From Oscillospiraceae bacterium (GTDB lineage: Bacteria; Bacillota; Clostridia; Saccharofermentanales; Saccharofermentanaceae), in NCBI GenBank assembly GCA_900176545.1, contig FWXP01000004.1, positions 62,001 to 126,000 on the forward strand: DNA of 64,000 bases, written 5' to 3'. Under the pieces are notes generated by a model. The model had not been told where the DNA came from and made no database searches. It saw nothing but the letters and a program-made list of their open reading frames with translations. Below, one piece after another: positions 1 to 7,797 of this stretch. The first letter of the stretch is position 1. Every line of letters starts with the position of its first letter. A program made the translations under genes and the position numbers.

Positions 1-150
1 TTCTATCTCTATAAGGTCTGTTTGTCCTATGTGCATGGAAGGGTCGGTAACGATCTGTCCGTTTACCGTGACCTTGCGTTTCTTTATTAGCGTACGTACG
101 TCATTTCTCGTTCCGTAGCCTGAATTCGATAGTGCTCTGTCAAGTCTCAT
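1..150 (-). CDS. 16S rRNA pseudouridine synthase, RsuA-type (N-terminal part only)
   Basis: The reverse strand encodes a 50-residue start beginning MRLDRALSNSGYGTR, with KRKVTVNGQIV further on, and the frame stays open to the window edge. This is the S4 RNA-binding domain that opens RsuA/RluB-family pseudouridine synthases, which isomerise a uridine in 16S or 23S rRNA. The GYGTR..V..LI.K pattern is closest to RsuA (16S U516). The catalytic domain lies outside the window, so the exact target is inferred. The start codon lies 7 bases after a TATAAT-like element and there is no Shine-Dalgarno sequence. The gene diverges from the Smr-domain gene with only 30 bp between them. Confidence 0.85.
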   Translation of the reverse strand, partial: MRLDRALSNSGYGTRNDVRTLIKKRKVTVNGQIVTDPSMHIGQTDLIEIE

Positions 151-186
151 AGAACCGATTATAGTGTATAATCGATTAATATGAAA
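144..186. promoter_or_regulatory. Back-to-back divergent promoters
   Basis: GATTATA-GTG-TATAATC (157-173) is a perfect inverted repeat that puts a TATAAT on each strand: 167-172 on plus and 163-158 on minus. Each is followed by an ATG after only 7-8 bases (181 on plus, 150 on minus). The -35 regions predicted at 17-bp spacing are poor and fall in the opposing start codons. The layout suggests two mutually exclusive promoters giving leaderless mRNAs. This is inference from spacing only. Confidence 0.55.
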
Positions 187-519
187 CAGATCGATCTCGA
201 AGAGGGAAGACCTGACGTGGCGACGGCTATGTCAAGGCTCAATAACAGGATCTATCAGGCAAGAGCGACGGGAGACCGCGCATGCAAGATCATCCACGGA
301 TACGGTTCTACCGGCAAGGGCGGAGCCATCAAGTCCGCGTGCCTGTCGGAGCTTAGAGGTTATAAGAGAAGAGGTCTTATAAAGGACTTCTGCCCCGGGG
401 ATAAGTTCGGTCCTTTCTCAGAAGACGGAAGACGTATGGTGGCGGCATTCCCGGAGCTCAACCGTGACCGCGACTGGGCCAGGATGAACGACGGGATAAC
501 TGTCGTGCTTTTCAAGTGA
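181..519 (+). CDS. Smr-domain protein
   Basis: This 112-residue protein carries IIHGYGSTGKGGAIK at about residues 37-51, the HGxGxGxL-like core of the Smr (small MutS-related) domain. Smr domains are nucleic-acid binding folds, some with nicking endonuclease activity. Here the domain is almost the whole protein, so it is a stand-alone Smr protein rather than MutS2. No MutS ATPase part is present. It ends 4 bases before the uracil-DNA glycosylase gene and is probably co-transcribed with it, which fits a role in DNA or RNA maintenance. No Shine-Dalgarno sequence precedes the ATG, and the -10 element is 8 bases upstream. The molecular target is unknown. Confidence 0.8.
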   Translation: MKQIDLEEGRPDVATAMSRLNNRIYQARATGDRACKIIHGYGSTGKGGAIKSACLSELRGYKRRGLIKDFCPGDKFGPFSEDGRRMVAAFPELNRDRDWARMNDGITVVLFK

Positions 520-523
520 AGAT

Positions 524-1114
524 ATGAATGAAGATATAAGAGCCAAGTGGAAGAAGTTCGAAGATGACTGCAGGAGCTGTAATGCCTGCCCTCTGTCGAA
601 GACCAGGACCAATGTGGTCATATCAAGAGGTGCCAAGGATGCGTCCCTGATGCTGATCGGTGAGGCACCGGGACACGACGAGGATATAAAGGGACTTCCT
701 TTTGTGGGAAGATCCGGCCAGCTGCTCCAGAACCTTCTTGCCGCATACGGCTTCAAGGAGAAGGATTACCATATCTGCAATATAGTAAAGTGCAGGCCGC
801 CCGAGAACAGACGCCCCGAACAGGTCGAGATAGCGACCTGTAAGAAACTGCTGGCACAGCAGTTCGCGCTGGTAAAACCCAAGGTGATAGTCCTCCTGGG
901 ATCTACGGCATATGAGGCATTCTTCGGGGATAAGCCCGTGATGAGAGATGTAAGGGGAGCCTTCAGGGAAGTAAAGGGTTATCAGATAATGACCACATAC
1001 CATCCCGCCTTTGCCCTTCGTAATGACAAGATGAAGATACCCATATACGAGGACATGGGTAAGGTCAGGAAAAAGCTCGAAGAAATGGGGCTTATTGAGA
1101 CACTTGATAAATAA
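524..1114 (+). CDS. Uracil-DNA glycosylase, family 4 (Fe-S)
   Basis: The enzyme removes uracil from DNA in base-excision repair. The 196-residue length fits family 4. The N-terminal cysteine cluster CRSCNACPL (about residues 16-24) and the later KCRPP and TCKKL cysteines supply the [4Fe-4S] ligands of this family. The active-site motif LIGEAPG is at about residues 44-50, and the C-terminal motif TYHPAFALRN is the uracil-recognition loop. It follows the Smr gene with a 4-base gap, so the two likely form a small DNA-maintenance operon. The next feature is the independent tRNA-Gln promoter. Confidence 0.93.
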   Translation: MNEDIRAKWKKFEDDCRSCNACPLSKTRTNVVISRGAKDASLMLIGEAPGHDEDIKGLPFVGRSGQLLQNLLAAYGFKEKDYHICNIVKCRPPENRRPEQVEIATCKKLLAQQFALVKPKVIVLLGSTAYEAFFGDKPVMRDVRGAFREVKGYQIMTTYHPAFALRNDKMKIPIYEDMGKVRKKLEEMGLIETLDK

Positions 1115-1126
1115 AGAAAATTGATG

Positions 1127-1155
1127 TTGATTTTGGGTTGGCGATTTGCTATACT
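1127..1155 (+). promoter_or_regulatory. Promoter of tRNA-Gln
   Basis: TTGATT (1127-1132) and TATACT (1150-1155) are separated by 17 bases. This is a near-consensus sigma-A-type promoter ending 22 bases before the tRNA. Confidence 0.75.
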
Positions 1156-1177
1156 AACCCACGTCAATAAATGACAT

Positions 1178-1251
1178 TGCCGAATTGTGTAATGGTAGCA
1201 CTCCGGTTTCTGGTACCGTCTGTCTGGGTTCGAATCCTAGTTCGGCAGCCA
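1178..1251 (+). tRNA. tRNA-Gln (CTG)
   Basis: The acceptor stem TGCCGAA pairs perfectly with TTCGGCA, and CCA is encoded at the 3' end. The anticodon loop TTCTGGT gives anticodon CTG, which reads CAG (Gln). The T arm CTGGG-TTCGAAT-CCTAG has one G-T pair. The outermost anticodon-stem position appears to be a C-T mismatch. A 74-base gene with its own promoter and terminator. Confidence 0.92.
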
Positions 1252-1253
1252 CA

Positions 1254-1280
1254 AGTCCCGCAGTAATGCGGGACTTTTTA
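1254..1280 (+). terminator. Rho-independent terminator after tRNA-Gln
   Basis: AGTCCCGC-AGTAAT-GCGGGACT is an 8-bp perfect stem followed by TTTTTA, starting 3 bases after the tRNA CCA. Confidence 0.9.
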
Positions 1281-1317
1281 TATGCCCGGAATACTGATGT
1301 ATAATGTAAAAGTATCT

Positions 1318-1333
1318 TGATCGATATCGATCA
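1318..1333. repeat. Perfect 16-bp palindrome in the 5' UTR
   Basis: TGATCGATATCGATCA reads the same on both strands. It lies just downstream of a TATAAT element (1300-1305) and before the GGGGG ribosome binding site of the 1350 gene. It could be an operator or an mRNA hairpin. Confidence 0.5.
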
Positions 1334-1349
1334 CATAACGGGGGCTTAG

Positions 1350-2951
1350 ATGATATTTCTTACTTTGATCGCGATATTACTTATACTTAACTGCCTTAGG
1401 ATCTTCGGCTTTCTTATAAATCCGGGCTTTACATCGATCTACGATGCTCTGCTGGTAAGAAAGCCCTTCTATGAATCTCCCGAGCTCTACGAACAGATCG
1501 ACAAGGAGGATATATGGGGCGGTCTCTTCGGGCACTCTGTTTCTTATGCGCAATACTGGGCGACAATAAACAGATGGATGATGGTCGTGTGTCTTGTGGC
1601 AGTCATTTCGCTTATCGTTGCCATGGTCCTTATAAGGAAAAAGAAGGTAGAGCCTTATATCTCATATGTGCCGATATATGTATGCCATATAATCTCGACC
1701 GCGGTCTATTATCTGACCACCATAAAGGGCGGAAGATATGAATTCACCATGAACCTTAAGCATTTTGAGATCTTCCTGTCGGTAATATATTCACTTATCA
1801 TGATCATCGTATGTATTCGCGGATATATAGCTTCAAGAAAGTACGGCGATCTGTCCTGCAGCGATAATAAGATCCCTCCCAAGCTCAAATATATCGTCAC
1901 GGCTGCCGTGGTGGTCCTCTTTTCCTGCACGTATGTATATTGGTACGATGCTTATGGTATGTGCAGGGACTATAGTGTCAACTACGGTGTGTTCGAAGGC
2001 CCCGACAGCGTCAGAAGGCTCTATATAGAAAACTATGTCATCGGTAATTTTCAGAACCGCGCGGTAGATACGGAGCAGGGACTTTACTATCTTGATGATT
2101 ACAGAGGAGAGTATCACAGGATAAATGTCATGGACAGCATCGGCGCGATAACGGAGATCTATTCGGGAGATTACTGTTTTACTTCTATTGGATATGCGGA
2201 TGGGTATCTCTTCCTTTCTACTCCGGATGAGATACTGAGATTCGATCCGTCGGACTGTTCCTTTGAGTCACTTATAAAGGCGGAAGAAGGCTTCTTCATC
2301 TGTGATGCCTGCGTCCTGGATAACAAGCTCTACTTTGAGGAATACGGTGACAGGGATCATCAGGACGAAGTGCCGTTTATCATGGTGTCCGATATAACGG
2401 GAGGAGTGCTGTCAGACCCTGTGCTCTATCTGTCGGATATCCGCACCAGCATCTACGGCTATCCCTATGGATTCCATTCCTACGATTGGAATTCTAATCT
2501 CCTTCAGACATACATAGCCTGCGATAACGGTACTCTCTATCAGGGCGAAGGTCAGTGCAATATGCAGCTTTATGACGGTTGCAGGAATTATCTCAGGTAC
2601 GACGAGATGGATAGTGTCAGCATGCTCTTCGTAGGAGAACGTCAGCATTCGATACAAAATGTCGGAGCATTCAGCCTTTATAACGGAAGCCTTTATTTTG
2701 TAAGTCTTACCGATACAGGTATAGATCTGTGCAGATCAGACCTTAACGGAGAGAATATCGAGATCATCGATTCGATGGATCTGGGGCGGGATTGTTCACG
2801 TGCCGATTATCATGCGTTTCAGTTGGTGATAGGGCAGGGTAAGATCATGGTGATAGCTGACGGCAGAATCTTCCTGAGCGAAGAGCAGACATCTCGTGAT
2901 CATGTGGATCTGGATGTAGGAAGGTTCACCTTCGTTACCGATCTTAAGTAG
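1350..2951 (+). CDS. Membrane protein with beta-propeller-like extracellular domain
   Basis: A 533-residue protein of unknown function. The N-terminal third is hydrophobic, with membrane segments near residues 1-20, about 75-95, 105-122, 135-155 and 178-198. The C-terminal part is soluble and built of repeated units of the type 'YADGYLFLSTPDEILRFD' and 'LYNGSLYFVSLTD', the pattern of DUF5050 / six-bladed propeller repeats that alternate 'display' and 'value' strands. The propeller is probably outside the cell. The GGGGG ribosome binding site sits 7 bases before the ATG. The same architecture recurs in the gene at 14544. The 3' end is 5 bp from the convergent histidine phosphatase gene. Confidence 0.6.
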   Translation: MIFLTLIAILLILNCLRIFGFLINPGFTSIYDALLVRKPFYESPELYEQIDKEDIWGGLFGHSVSYAQYWATINRWMMVVCLVAVISLIVAMVLIRKKKVEPYISYVPIYVCHIISTAVYYLTTIKGGRYEFTMNLKHFEIFLSVIYSLIMIIVCIRGYIASRKYGDLSCSDNKIPPKLKYIVTAAVVVLFSCTYVYWYDAYGMCRDYSVNYGVFEGPDSVRRLYIENYVIGNFQNRAVDTEQGLYYLDDYRGEYHRINVMDSIGAITEIYSGDYCFTSIGYADGYLFLSTPDEILRFDPSDCSFESLIKAEEGFFICDACVLDNKLYFEEYGDRDHQDEVPFIMVSDITGGVLSDPVLYLSDIRTSIYGYPYGFHSYDWNSNLLQTYIACDNGTLYQGEGQCNMQLYDGCRNYLRYDEMDSVSMLFVGERQHSIQNVGAFSLYNGSLYFVSLTDTGIDLCRSDLNGENIEIIDSMDLGRDCSRADYHAFQLVIGQGKIMVIADGRIFLSEEQTSRDHVDLDVGRFTFVTDLK

Positions 2952-2956
2952 TAAGA

Positions 2957-3505
2957 TCAGATAAGCTTCTTCATTACGCAGTTCTCGATACCTTCGCTCC
3001 AGAACTCGGATCTTGATCTGTTCCTTACCTGAGTAACGATAGATGAGTTCATGGCGCCGTGACCTACGATAAGGATATCCTTGCCATTCTCGACTTCAGG
3101 AAGGATGTCCTCGAGGAATGATCCTGTCCTCTCGAAGAGCTCGTCAAGACTCTCGCCTGCGCCTTCTTCGGGGACATATTTATCCGGATGGAAGAAGAGC
3201 TCGTTTATGGGACAGTCCGGGATATCGAATGAATTTTCGATGCCTTCATATGATCCGAATGCCATCTCCGTGAGACGGTCGTCGGTTATTATCGGGATAT
3301 CCCTTCCTTCCAGAAGGAGCCGGGCTGTTTCCTTTGCACGGATAAGGGGGGAACAGTAGCATATGTCCAGATGAACGTTTAAGTACTCGTCGTGTGCCTT
3401 GCGCGCCATCTGTCTTCCCTGCTCGTTAAGAGGTACGTCTGTCCTTCCCTGAAGCTTGTGCCTCAGGTTCCAGTCTGTCTTTCCGTGTCTTATTATGTAG
3501 AGCAT
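2957..3505 (-). CDS. Histidine phosphatase family protein
   Basis: A phosphatase or mutase of the phosphoglycerate-mutase-like superfamily, about 182 residues. The catalytic histidine motif RHGKTDWN is at residues 6-13, followed by GRTDVPLNEQGR. The second histidine is in GHGAMNSS near the C-terminus. I chose the ATG at 3505 because GGAGG lies 7 bases upstream of it; the longer reading frame up to 3628 lacks conserved sequence. No neighbour indicates the substrate. Cobalamin-pathway and general sugar phosphatases share this fold, so a specific name is not justified. It diverges from the DeoR-type regulator. Confidence 0.85.
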   Translation of the reverse strand: MLYIIRHGKTDWNLRHKLQGRTDVPLNEQGRQMARKAHDEYLNVHLDICYCSPLIRAKETARLLLEGRDIPIITDDRLTEMAFGSYEGIENSFDIPDCPINELFFHPDKYVPEEGAGESLDELFERTGSFLEDILPEVENGKDILIVGHGAMNSSIVTQVRNRSRSEFWSEGIENCVMKKLI

Positions 3506-3607
3506 AGCATTTCCTCCGCCAAGTATCTTACATCGAACGAATGATAATGTCATGTGAAGTTTTGGTTTTAGTTCAGAGTTAAAATGAAAGCAAACGAAAA
3601 TGCGCTG

Positions 3608-3636
3608 TTGAAATGAAAAATGCCGCATGTTATTAT
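3608..3636 (+). promoter_or_regulatory. Promoter of the DeoR-family gene, probably leaderless
   Basis: TTGAAA (3608-3613) and TATTAT (3631-3636) are spaced by 17 bases. The ATG at 3645 follows the -10 element after only 8 bases, and no Shine-Dalgarno sequence is present. Confidence 0.65.
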
Positions 3637-3644
3637 CAGTTCAT

Positions 3645-4421
3645 ATGATAAATCTCGAACGAAGAAAGCAGATCCTCGATATACTTGCCACGGAAGGTTC
3701 CATCAATACGAACCTCCTGTCGGAGCGCCTGGGAGTAACGGGTGCCACCATAAGGACCGATCTTCGTGACCTTGCAAGAGAAGGTGCCATCGTCAGGTTC
3801 CACGGAGGCGTAAGGCTTCCCGAGAAGCAGCATACCGACGAGCTTTCCGAGAACTATATGGTCAGGTCCGTGACCCATGTCGACCTTAAGGAGAAGATCG
3901 GAAGGAGAGCTGCAAAGCTTGTACAGAACGGAGACACCATCTTTATGGACGCCAGCTCCACGGCTTTCAACATGATCCCGTTCCTCAAGGATACGGACGA
4001 TGTTACCGTTATAACCAACGGTATCCACACGGCGATGGAGCTGCAGCACCACAACAATTTCAAATCGATAATCCTCATAGGCGGTATGCTGCGTCCCCAT
4101 TCGGGAACCATCGAGGGCGTTATGTGCCGCGAGATGATAAGCAGGTTCCGTGCCGAGTACTATTTTGTTTCAGGTAACGGATTTTCACCTGAAATGGGAC
4201 TTTCAGGCAACAACCTCTTTGAGCTGGAATTGAAGAGGATATGTGCCGACAGGAGCAAGCATATAGTGGCGCTCATAGACTCTACCAAGATGGGTGCCGA
4301 CTCCGCATCGGTATTCATATCTCCCAATAAGATCGACTATCTGGTCACTGACGATAACGCGGACCAGGTGACTGTAGAAGCCTGCAAGAAGAAGGGTATG
4401 AACGTTCTCGTCGCTGACTGA
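3645..4421 (+). CDS. DeoR/GlpR-family transcriptional regulator
   Basis: A 258-residue sugar-phosphate-responsive repressor type. The N-terminal winged helix-turn-helix begins INLERRKQILDIL and contains LSERLGVTGATIRTDLRDL, followed by the family signature REGAIVRFHGGV. The C-terminal DeoR sensor domain has FMDASSTAFNMIPFL and TVITNGIHTAMEL, the usual sugar-phosphate-binding stretches. I start at 3645, where homology begins; an upstream in-frame ATG at 3627 lies within the -10 region. No sugar operon is adjacent, so the regulated pathway is unknown. The stop codon is 2 bp from the end of the convergent AraC gene. Confidence 0.88.
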   Translation: MINLERRKQILDILATEGSINTNLLSERLGVTGATIRTDLRDLAREGAIVRFHGGVRLPEKQHTDELSENYMVRSVTHVDLKEKIGRRAAKLVQNGDTIFMDASSTAFNMIPFLKDTDDVTVITNGIHTAMELQHHNNFKSIILIGGMLRPHSGTIEGVMCREMISRFRAEYYFVSGNGFSPEMGLSGNNLFELELKRICADRSKHIVALIDSTKMGADSASVFISPNKIDYLVTDDNADQVTVEACKKKGMNVLVAD

Positions 4422-4423
4422 TC

Positions 4424-5359
4424 TTAATCAGCTGACTGTCCTACTACGCCGCTGAAGCTGTTCTTATATCTCTTAGGCGTCATATGAAGTTGCTTCTTGA
4501 ACTGGGCAATGTAATAACTTGTATTTGAAAATCCTACGGCAGTCGCTATATCTGCTACCGAGAGATCCGAATCTATAAGGAGCTTCTCGGAGGCCTTTAT
4601 CCTTACTGCATTCAGATATTCGGAATATGAAAGTCCTACCGTGGACTTGAAATATCTGGAGAAATAGCTGTAGCTCATTCCTGCGATCTGCGCCATCTCC
4701 TCTGCGGAAAGATCGTCGGCATAGCGTTCGTTTATCACTTCGATGACACGGGACAGCCTGGGGTCTTCCTCGGTAAGGTCGCGCCTTTCCTCATTGGATT
4801 CCGACAGGACCTTATCCCAGTGGCGGAATACATAGAGAGCTATGGCTGATAAGTGGCTCCTGATGGCCAGCGTAAAGAACTTTTTCCTGTCGGTATATTC
4901 GCTTACGATATTGTAGATGCACTTGGGGATATCCGTGGAATCTACTACGTTTGCTTTGAAGAGCCTTGCTTCGTTATGTATCGAAAGGGTATACGGCATC
5001 ACGTAGTGAAGCTCGGAGTTGCTGAGGACCGAAGCGAAGACAAAGTCCGTGTCTGCCTGAAGTACAACGTATTTACAGCCTTTGTTGCATGTCATGCTGT
5101 GAACATCGCCCGGGATTATCACCAGGAAATCGCCGCTGTTCATGTGGTAATCGTGGGAATTGACCCTGACTGTCATGGAGGCTGCCACTACGTATATGAG
5201 CTCAAGATATTCGTGATAGTGCTCTCCGAAATCACCGCTGCCGTAGTTCCTTACAGCGCAGCAGAAGAGTTCGTGGCTTCTTTCCTTGATATCTTCGAAA
5301 GTAGCTTCGGGGAAATGCGTGCTGATATTCTTGAAATACTCGCTGTAACGGAATGACAT
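4424..5359 (-). CDS. AraC-family transcriptional regulator
   Basis: A 311-residue regulator with an N-terminal cupin-like sensor (GEHYHEYLELIYVV, then GDFLVIIPGDVHSM) and a C-terminal double helix-turn-helix. The latter includes AEEMAQIAGMSYSYFSRYF and the typical VADIATAVGFSNTSYYIAQF...MTPKRYK. I chose the ATG at 5359 because AGGAGA lies 7 bases upstream; the frame extends to 5431 without such a site. It diverges from the esterase-like gene at 5517. With the second AraC protein at 7798 it brackets that gene, so carbohydrate-responsive control is likely but inferred. Confidence 0.88.
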   Translation of the reverse strand: MSFRYSEYFKNISTHFPEATFEDIKERSHELFCCAVRNYGSGDFGEHYHEYLELIYVVAASMTVRVNSHDYHMNSGDFLVIIPGDVHSMTCNKGCKYVVLQADTDFVFASVLSNSELHYVMPYTLSIHNEARLFKANVVDSTDIPKCIYNIVSEYTDRKKFFTLAIRSHLSAIALYVFRHWDKVLSESNEERRDLTEEDPRLSRVIEVINERYADDLSAEEMAQIAGMSYSYFSRYFKSTVGLSYSEYLNAVRIKASEKLLIDSDLSVADIATAVGFSNTSYYIAQFKKQLHMTPKRYKNSFSGVVGQSAD

Positions 5360-5460
5360 TCGCTTCTCCTTGATCGGTGAAAAATTATTTATATCACAAA
5401 TGATAATGCAACTTTTTTGTTCGCGCAACATATTTAGATGAAAAAAGGCTCTTAAATATG

Positions 5461-5466
5461 TATAAT
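5461..5466 (+). promoter_or_regulatory. Candidate -10 element for the esterase-like gene
   Basis: TATAAT lies 50 bases before the ATG at 5517. No good -35 is visible, which would fit an activator-dependent promoter such as one controlled by the neighbouring AraC proteins. That dependence is inferred. Confidence 0.4.
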
Positions 5467-5516
5467 GTGTGTGTTTATGTGCTACTCAAGACAGGCACGT
5501 AGAGCAAGGGGAAAAT

Positions 5517-7787
5517 ATGCAGGCAAACCAGATCGTATTACCAAGTTGGCTGGGTAACAAGACAGTATTCCAGCAACAGGTGCCTTTTGTGATCGAGGGT
5601 AAGGCCGCGCCGATCGCCACGATCACTCTCGAGATCTTAAAGGATCCTACCGACGGCAGGAGGGTTTCCAAGCTCGATACGGAGTACGGTACTATCCTGA
5701 GCCTTGAGGCTACCACTTCGGCTAAGGGCGATTTTAAGTTCACCATCCCCGCTTATAAGGCTACTACCGATGCCTATACCTTTGTTTTCAAATGTTTTAA
5801 CGAGACAGTGACGCTGTCTGATATACGATGCGGTGACGTATGGGTATTCCTGGGTTCCGAGTTCCTCTCGATCCCCATGAAGCATGCCACGGCTCCCGCG
5901 ACTCCCTTGAAGAGACAGGTAATGAGCCATCTTCGTTTCTTTACTCCTTCCAGGAGCGGTCTCGAGGAAGGTGAGAAGGAGATAGCATACGATCCCAAAG
6001 AGCACTTCAAGGATGCTCACTGGATCAAGATAACCGATACTAAGGAACTGGCAGACGTATCTTCATCTGCATTTTCCTTTGCTTATACCGTAGCCGATCA
6101 GGTTCACTATCCCATTGGTGTCGTAGATCTTTCTACGGCCGATTCGTCCGTTATCAACTGGATATCTGACGAGGTAGTGGAGAATCAGGTCGCGCTTCGT
6201 GATTATCTCGAGGAATTAGAACTCCTGACAGATAAGGAGAGATATCTCGCGAACCTCAAGAAGGACAGGCATCTTAACGAGACTGACACCTTGAAGACCG
6301 AGATAGAGAAGGGCAAGTTCTTCCTGGACTTCGATCTAGAGAAGGATAAGAAGCTCCATGACCTTACTACCGACGAGGAAGAGAAGAAGGAAGAGCAGGA
6401 AGCAGTCAAGGAAGCTCAGGAACTGGATTTCCCGACTGCCGCCGATTCCACCTTCAAGACGGCCCAGGCTCCTAAGGAGGACAATATAAGTTCTGCCAAG
6501 AACCTGGACTTCGGCATGCTCTCCGAGATCAGGGAGAAGACCGGCAAGAAGGCCGTTGATTCCGCATATATCAAGGCGAAGTTCAGAGTCGGCACGCTCT
6601 ACCGTGCCAAGCTTCATGCGCTTCGCGGACTTACCATAAGGGGAATGAGCTTTTCTCCCGACAACGAGGAATTCTCTTTCGGCAGATACGATCTTCTTCT
6701 AATGGGACTTCTGGGAACTCTGTCTTCGGTATTTGAACCCAAGGAGGTCTATGACGATTCGCTCATGCCCTCCATGCTCTTTGTTACCATGCACCCGGGA
6801 AGTATCGATTACGACTTCCCCTATAAGGTCATAGAGTTTAACGAGAAGCTCATGGCATTCTGCAGGAAGCTCAATATGCCTACGGGACTTATAAGCCTTC
6901 ACGACTTATTGCTCCCCGATAAGACAAAGAGCTTTACATTAGGTGTCCGCCTGGCAGTCATTGCCTTAGGCCACCATATAACTCCTATGATGCCCAAGTC
7001 ATGCCCTGCATGTTCCGGCGTCGAGAAGGCGGGCAACAAACTCATACTGCAGTTCGATAACTTGGGTGACGGCTTAAGGCTCGCTGAAGGTCAGACTGAG
7101 CTTCGAGGATTTGCGGTATGCGGTGAGGACCGCGTATTCTATCCTGCCAATGCCAGGATCTTACACGGAGTAAGGGTCATGGTATGGTGCGACGATATCG
7201 CGGATCCCGTAAGCGTCACATACGGTTTCTCGCCTTTCCCTCACGAGGCTACCTTCAAGAACTTGAATGATCTTCCCGTATTGCCTTTCAGGTTCGACAG
7301 GGAAGCTGCGTTCTACGCTCCCGATCTTTTCTTCACCAGCTGTGATGACCTGGAGTTCATAGGTATCGAGAATGAGGGCGAGGACTTTAAGAAACTCAAG
7401 GTATACAGGACTTTCAAGGGTAACGGCGTCATAACTTGCGATACACTTCATAAGACTGAAGGTACTGCTTCTCTTCACATAAGATACGAGACGGAGAATT
7501 CTCTCTACGGATTCGAGCCCGTGCTCACATATAAGTCCATAATGGCACCTTTGGAGCTTCGCGGAAGATCCAGGATGCTGGTGGATGTATTTAACCCCGA
7601 TACCGTTAAGAAGAACCTTAAGGTGGAAGGATTCGGCGAAGCTGAGATCAAGCAGCAGCTCAACTGGCAGACGCTGGTATTCACATATGAGAAAGAAGGC
7701 CCCATCACTCTGGAAAGCCTTAAGTTCACCGTCGAGGATAATTCCAAGAACGGAGAGATCTATATCGACAATATAAGATTCGAATAA
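5517..7787 (+). CDS. Sialate O-acetylesterase-like protein, probably catalytically inactive
   Basis: The 756-residue protein follows the SASA / 9-O-acetylesterase layout. NKTVFQQQVPFVIEGKA matches the N-terminal beta-sandwich and RCGDVWVFLGSEFLSIPM matches the nucleophile segment. YPIGVVDLSTADSSVINW, LLLPDKTKSFTLGVRLA and the final sandwich (LRGFAVCGEDRVFYPA, PVSVTYGFSPFP) match later landmarks. In active members the nucleophile segment reads GQSNM and the late motif reads DIHP. Here they read GSEFL and LLLP, so both the serine and histidine appear lost. A Lys/Glu-rich insertion lies near residues 230-310, and the last 150 residues look like an added carbohydrate-binding module. Start chosen by GGGGAAA before the ATG at 5517. 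No signal peptide is seen. The AraC gene follows after 10 bases. Confidence 0.65.
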   Translation: MQANQIVLPSWLGNKTVFQQQVPFVIEGKAAPIATITLEILKDPTDGRRVSKLDTEYGTILSLEATTSAKGDFKFTIPAYKATTDAYTFVFKCFNETVTLSDIRCGDVWVFLGSEFLSIPMKHATAPATPLKRQVMSHLRFFTPSRSGLEEGEKEIAYDPKEHFKDAHWIKITDTKELADVSSSAFSFAYTVADQVHYPIGVVDLSTADSSVINWISDEVVENQVALRDYLEELELLTDKERYLANLKKDRHLNETDTLKTEIEKGKFFLDFDLEKDKKLHDLTTDEEEKKEEQEAVKEAQELDFPTAADSTFKTAQAPKEDNISSAKNLDFGMLSEIREKTGKKAVDSAYIKAKFRVGTLYRAKLHALRGLTIRGMSFSPDNEEFSFGRYDLLLMGLLGTLSSVFEPKEVYDDSLMPSMLFVTMHPGSIDYDFPYKVIEFNEKLMAFCRKLNMPTGLISLHDLLLPDKTKSFTLGVRLAVIALGHHITPMMPKSCPACSGVEKAGNKLILQFDNLGDGLRLAEGQTELRGFAVCGEDRVFYPANARILHGVRVMVWCDDIADPVSVTYGFSPFPHEATFKNLNDLPVLPFRFDREAAFYAPDLFFTSCDDLEFIGIENEGEDFKKLKVYRTFKGNGVITCDTLHKTEGTASLHIRYETENSLYGFEPVLTYKSIMAPLELRGRSRMLVDVFNPDTVKKNLKVEGFGEAEIKQQLNWQTLVFTYEKEGPITLESLKFTVEDNSKNGEIYIDNIRFE

Positions 7788-7797
7788 GGAGAGGACG

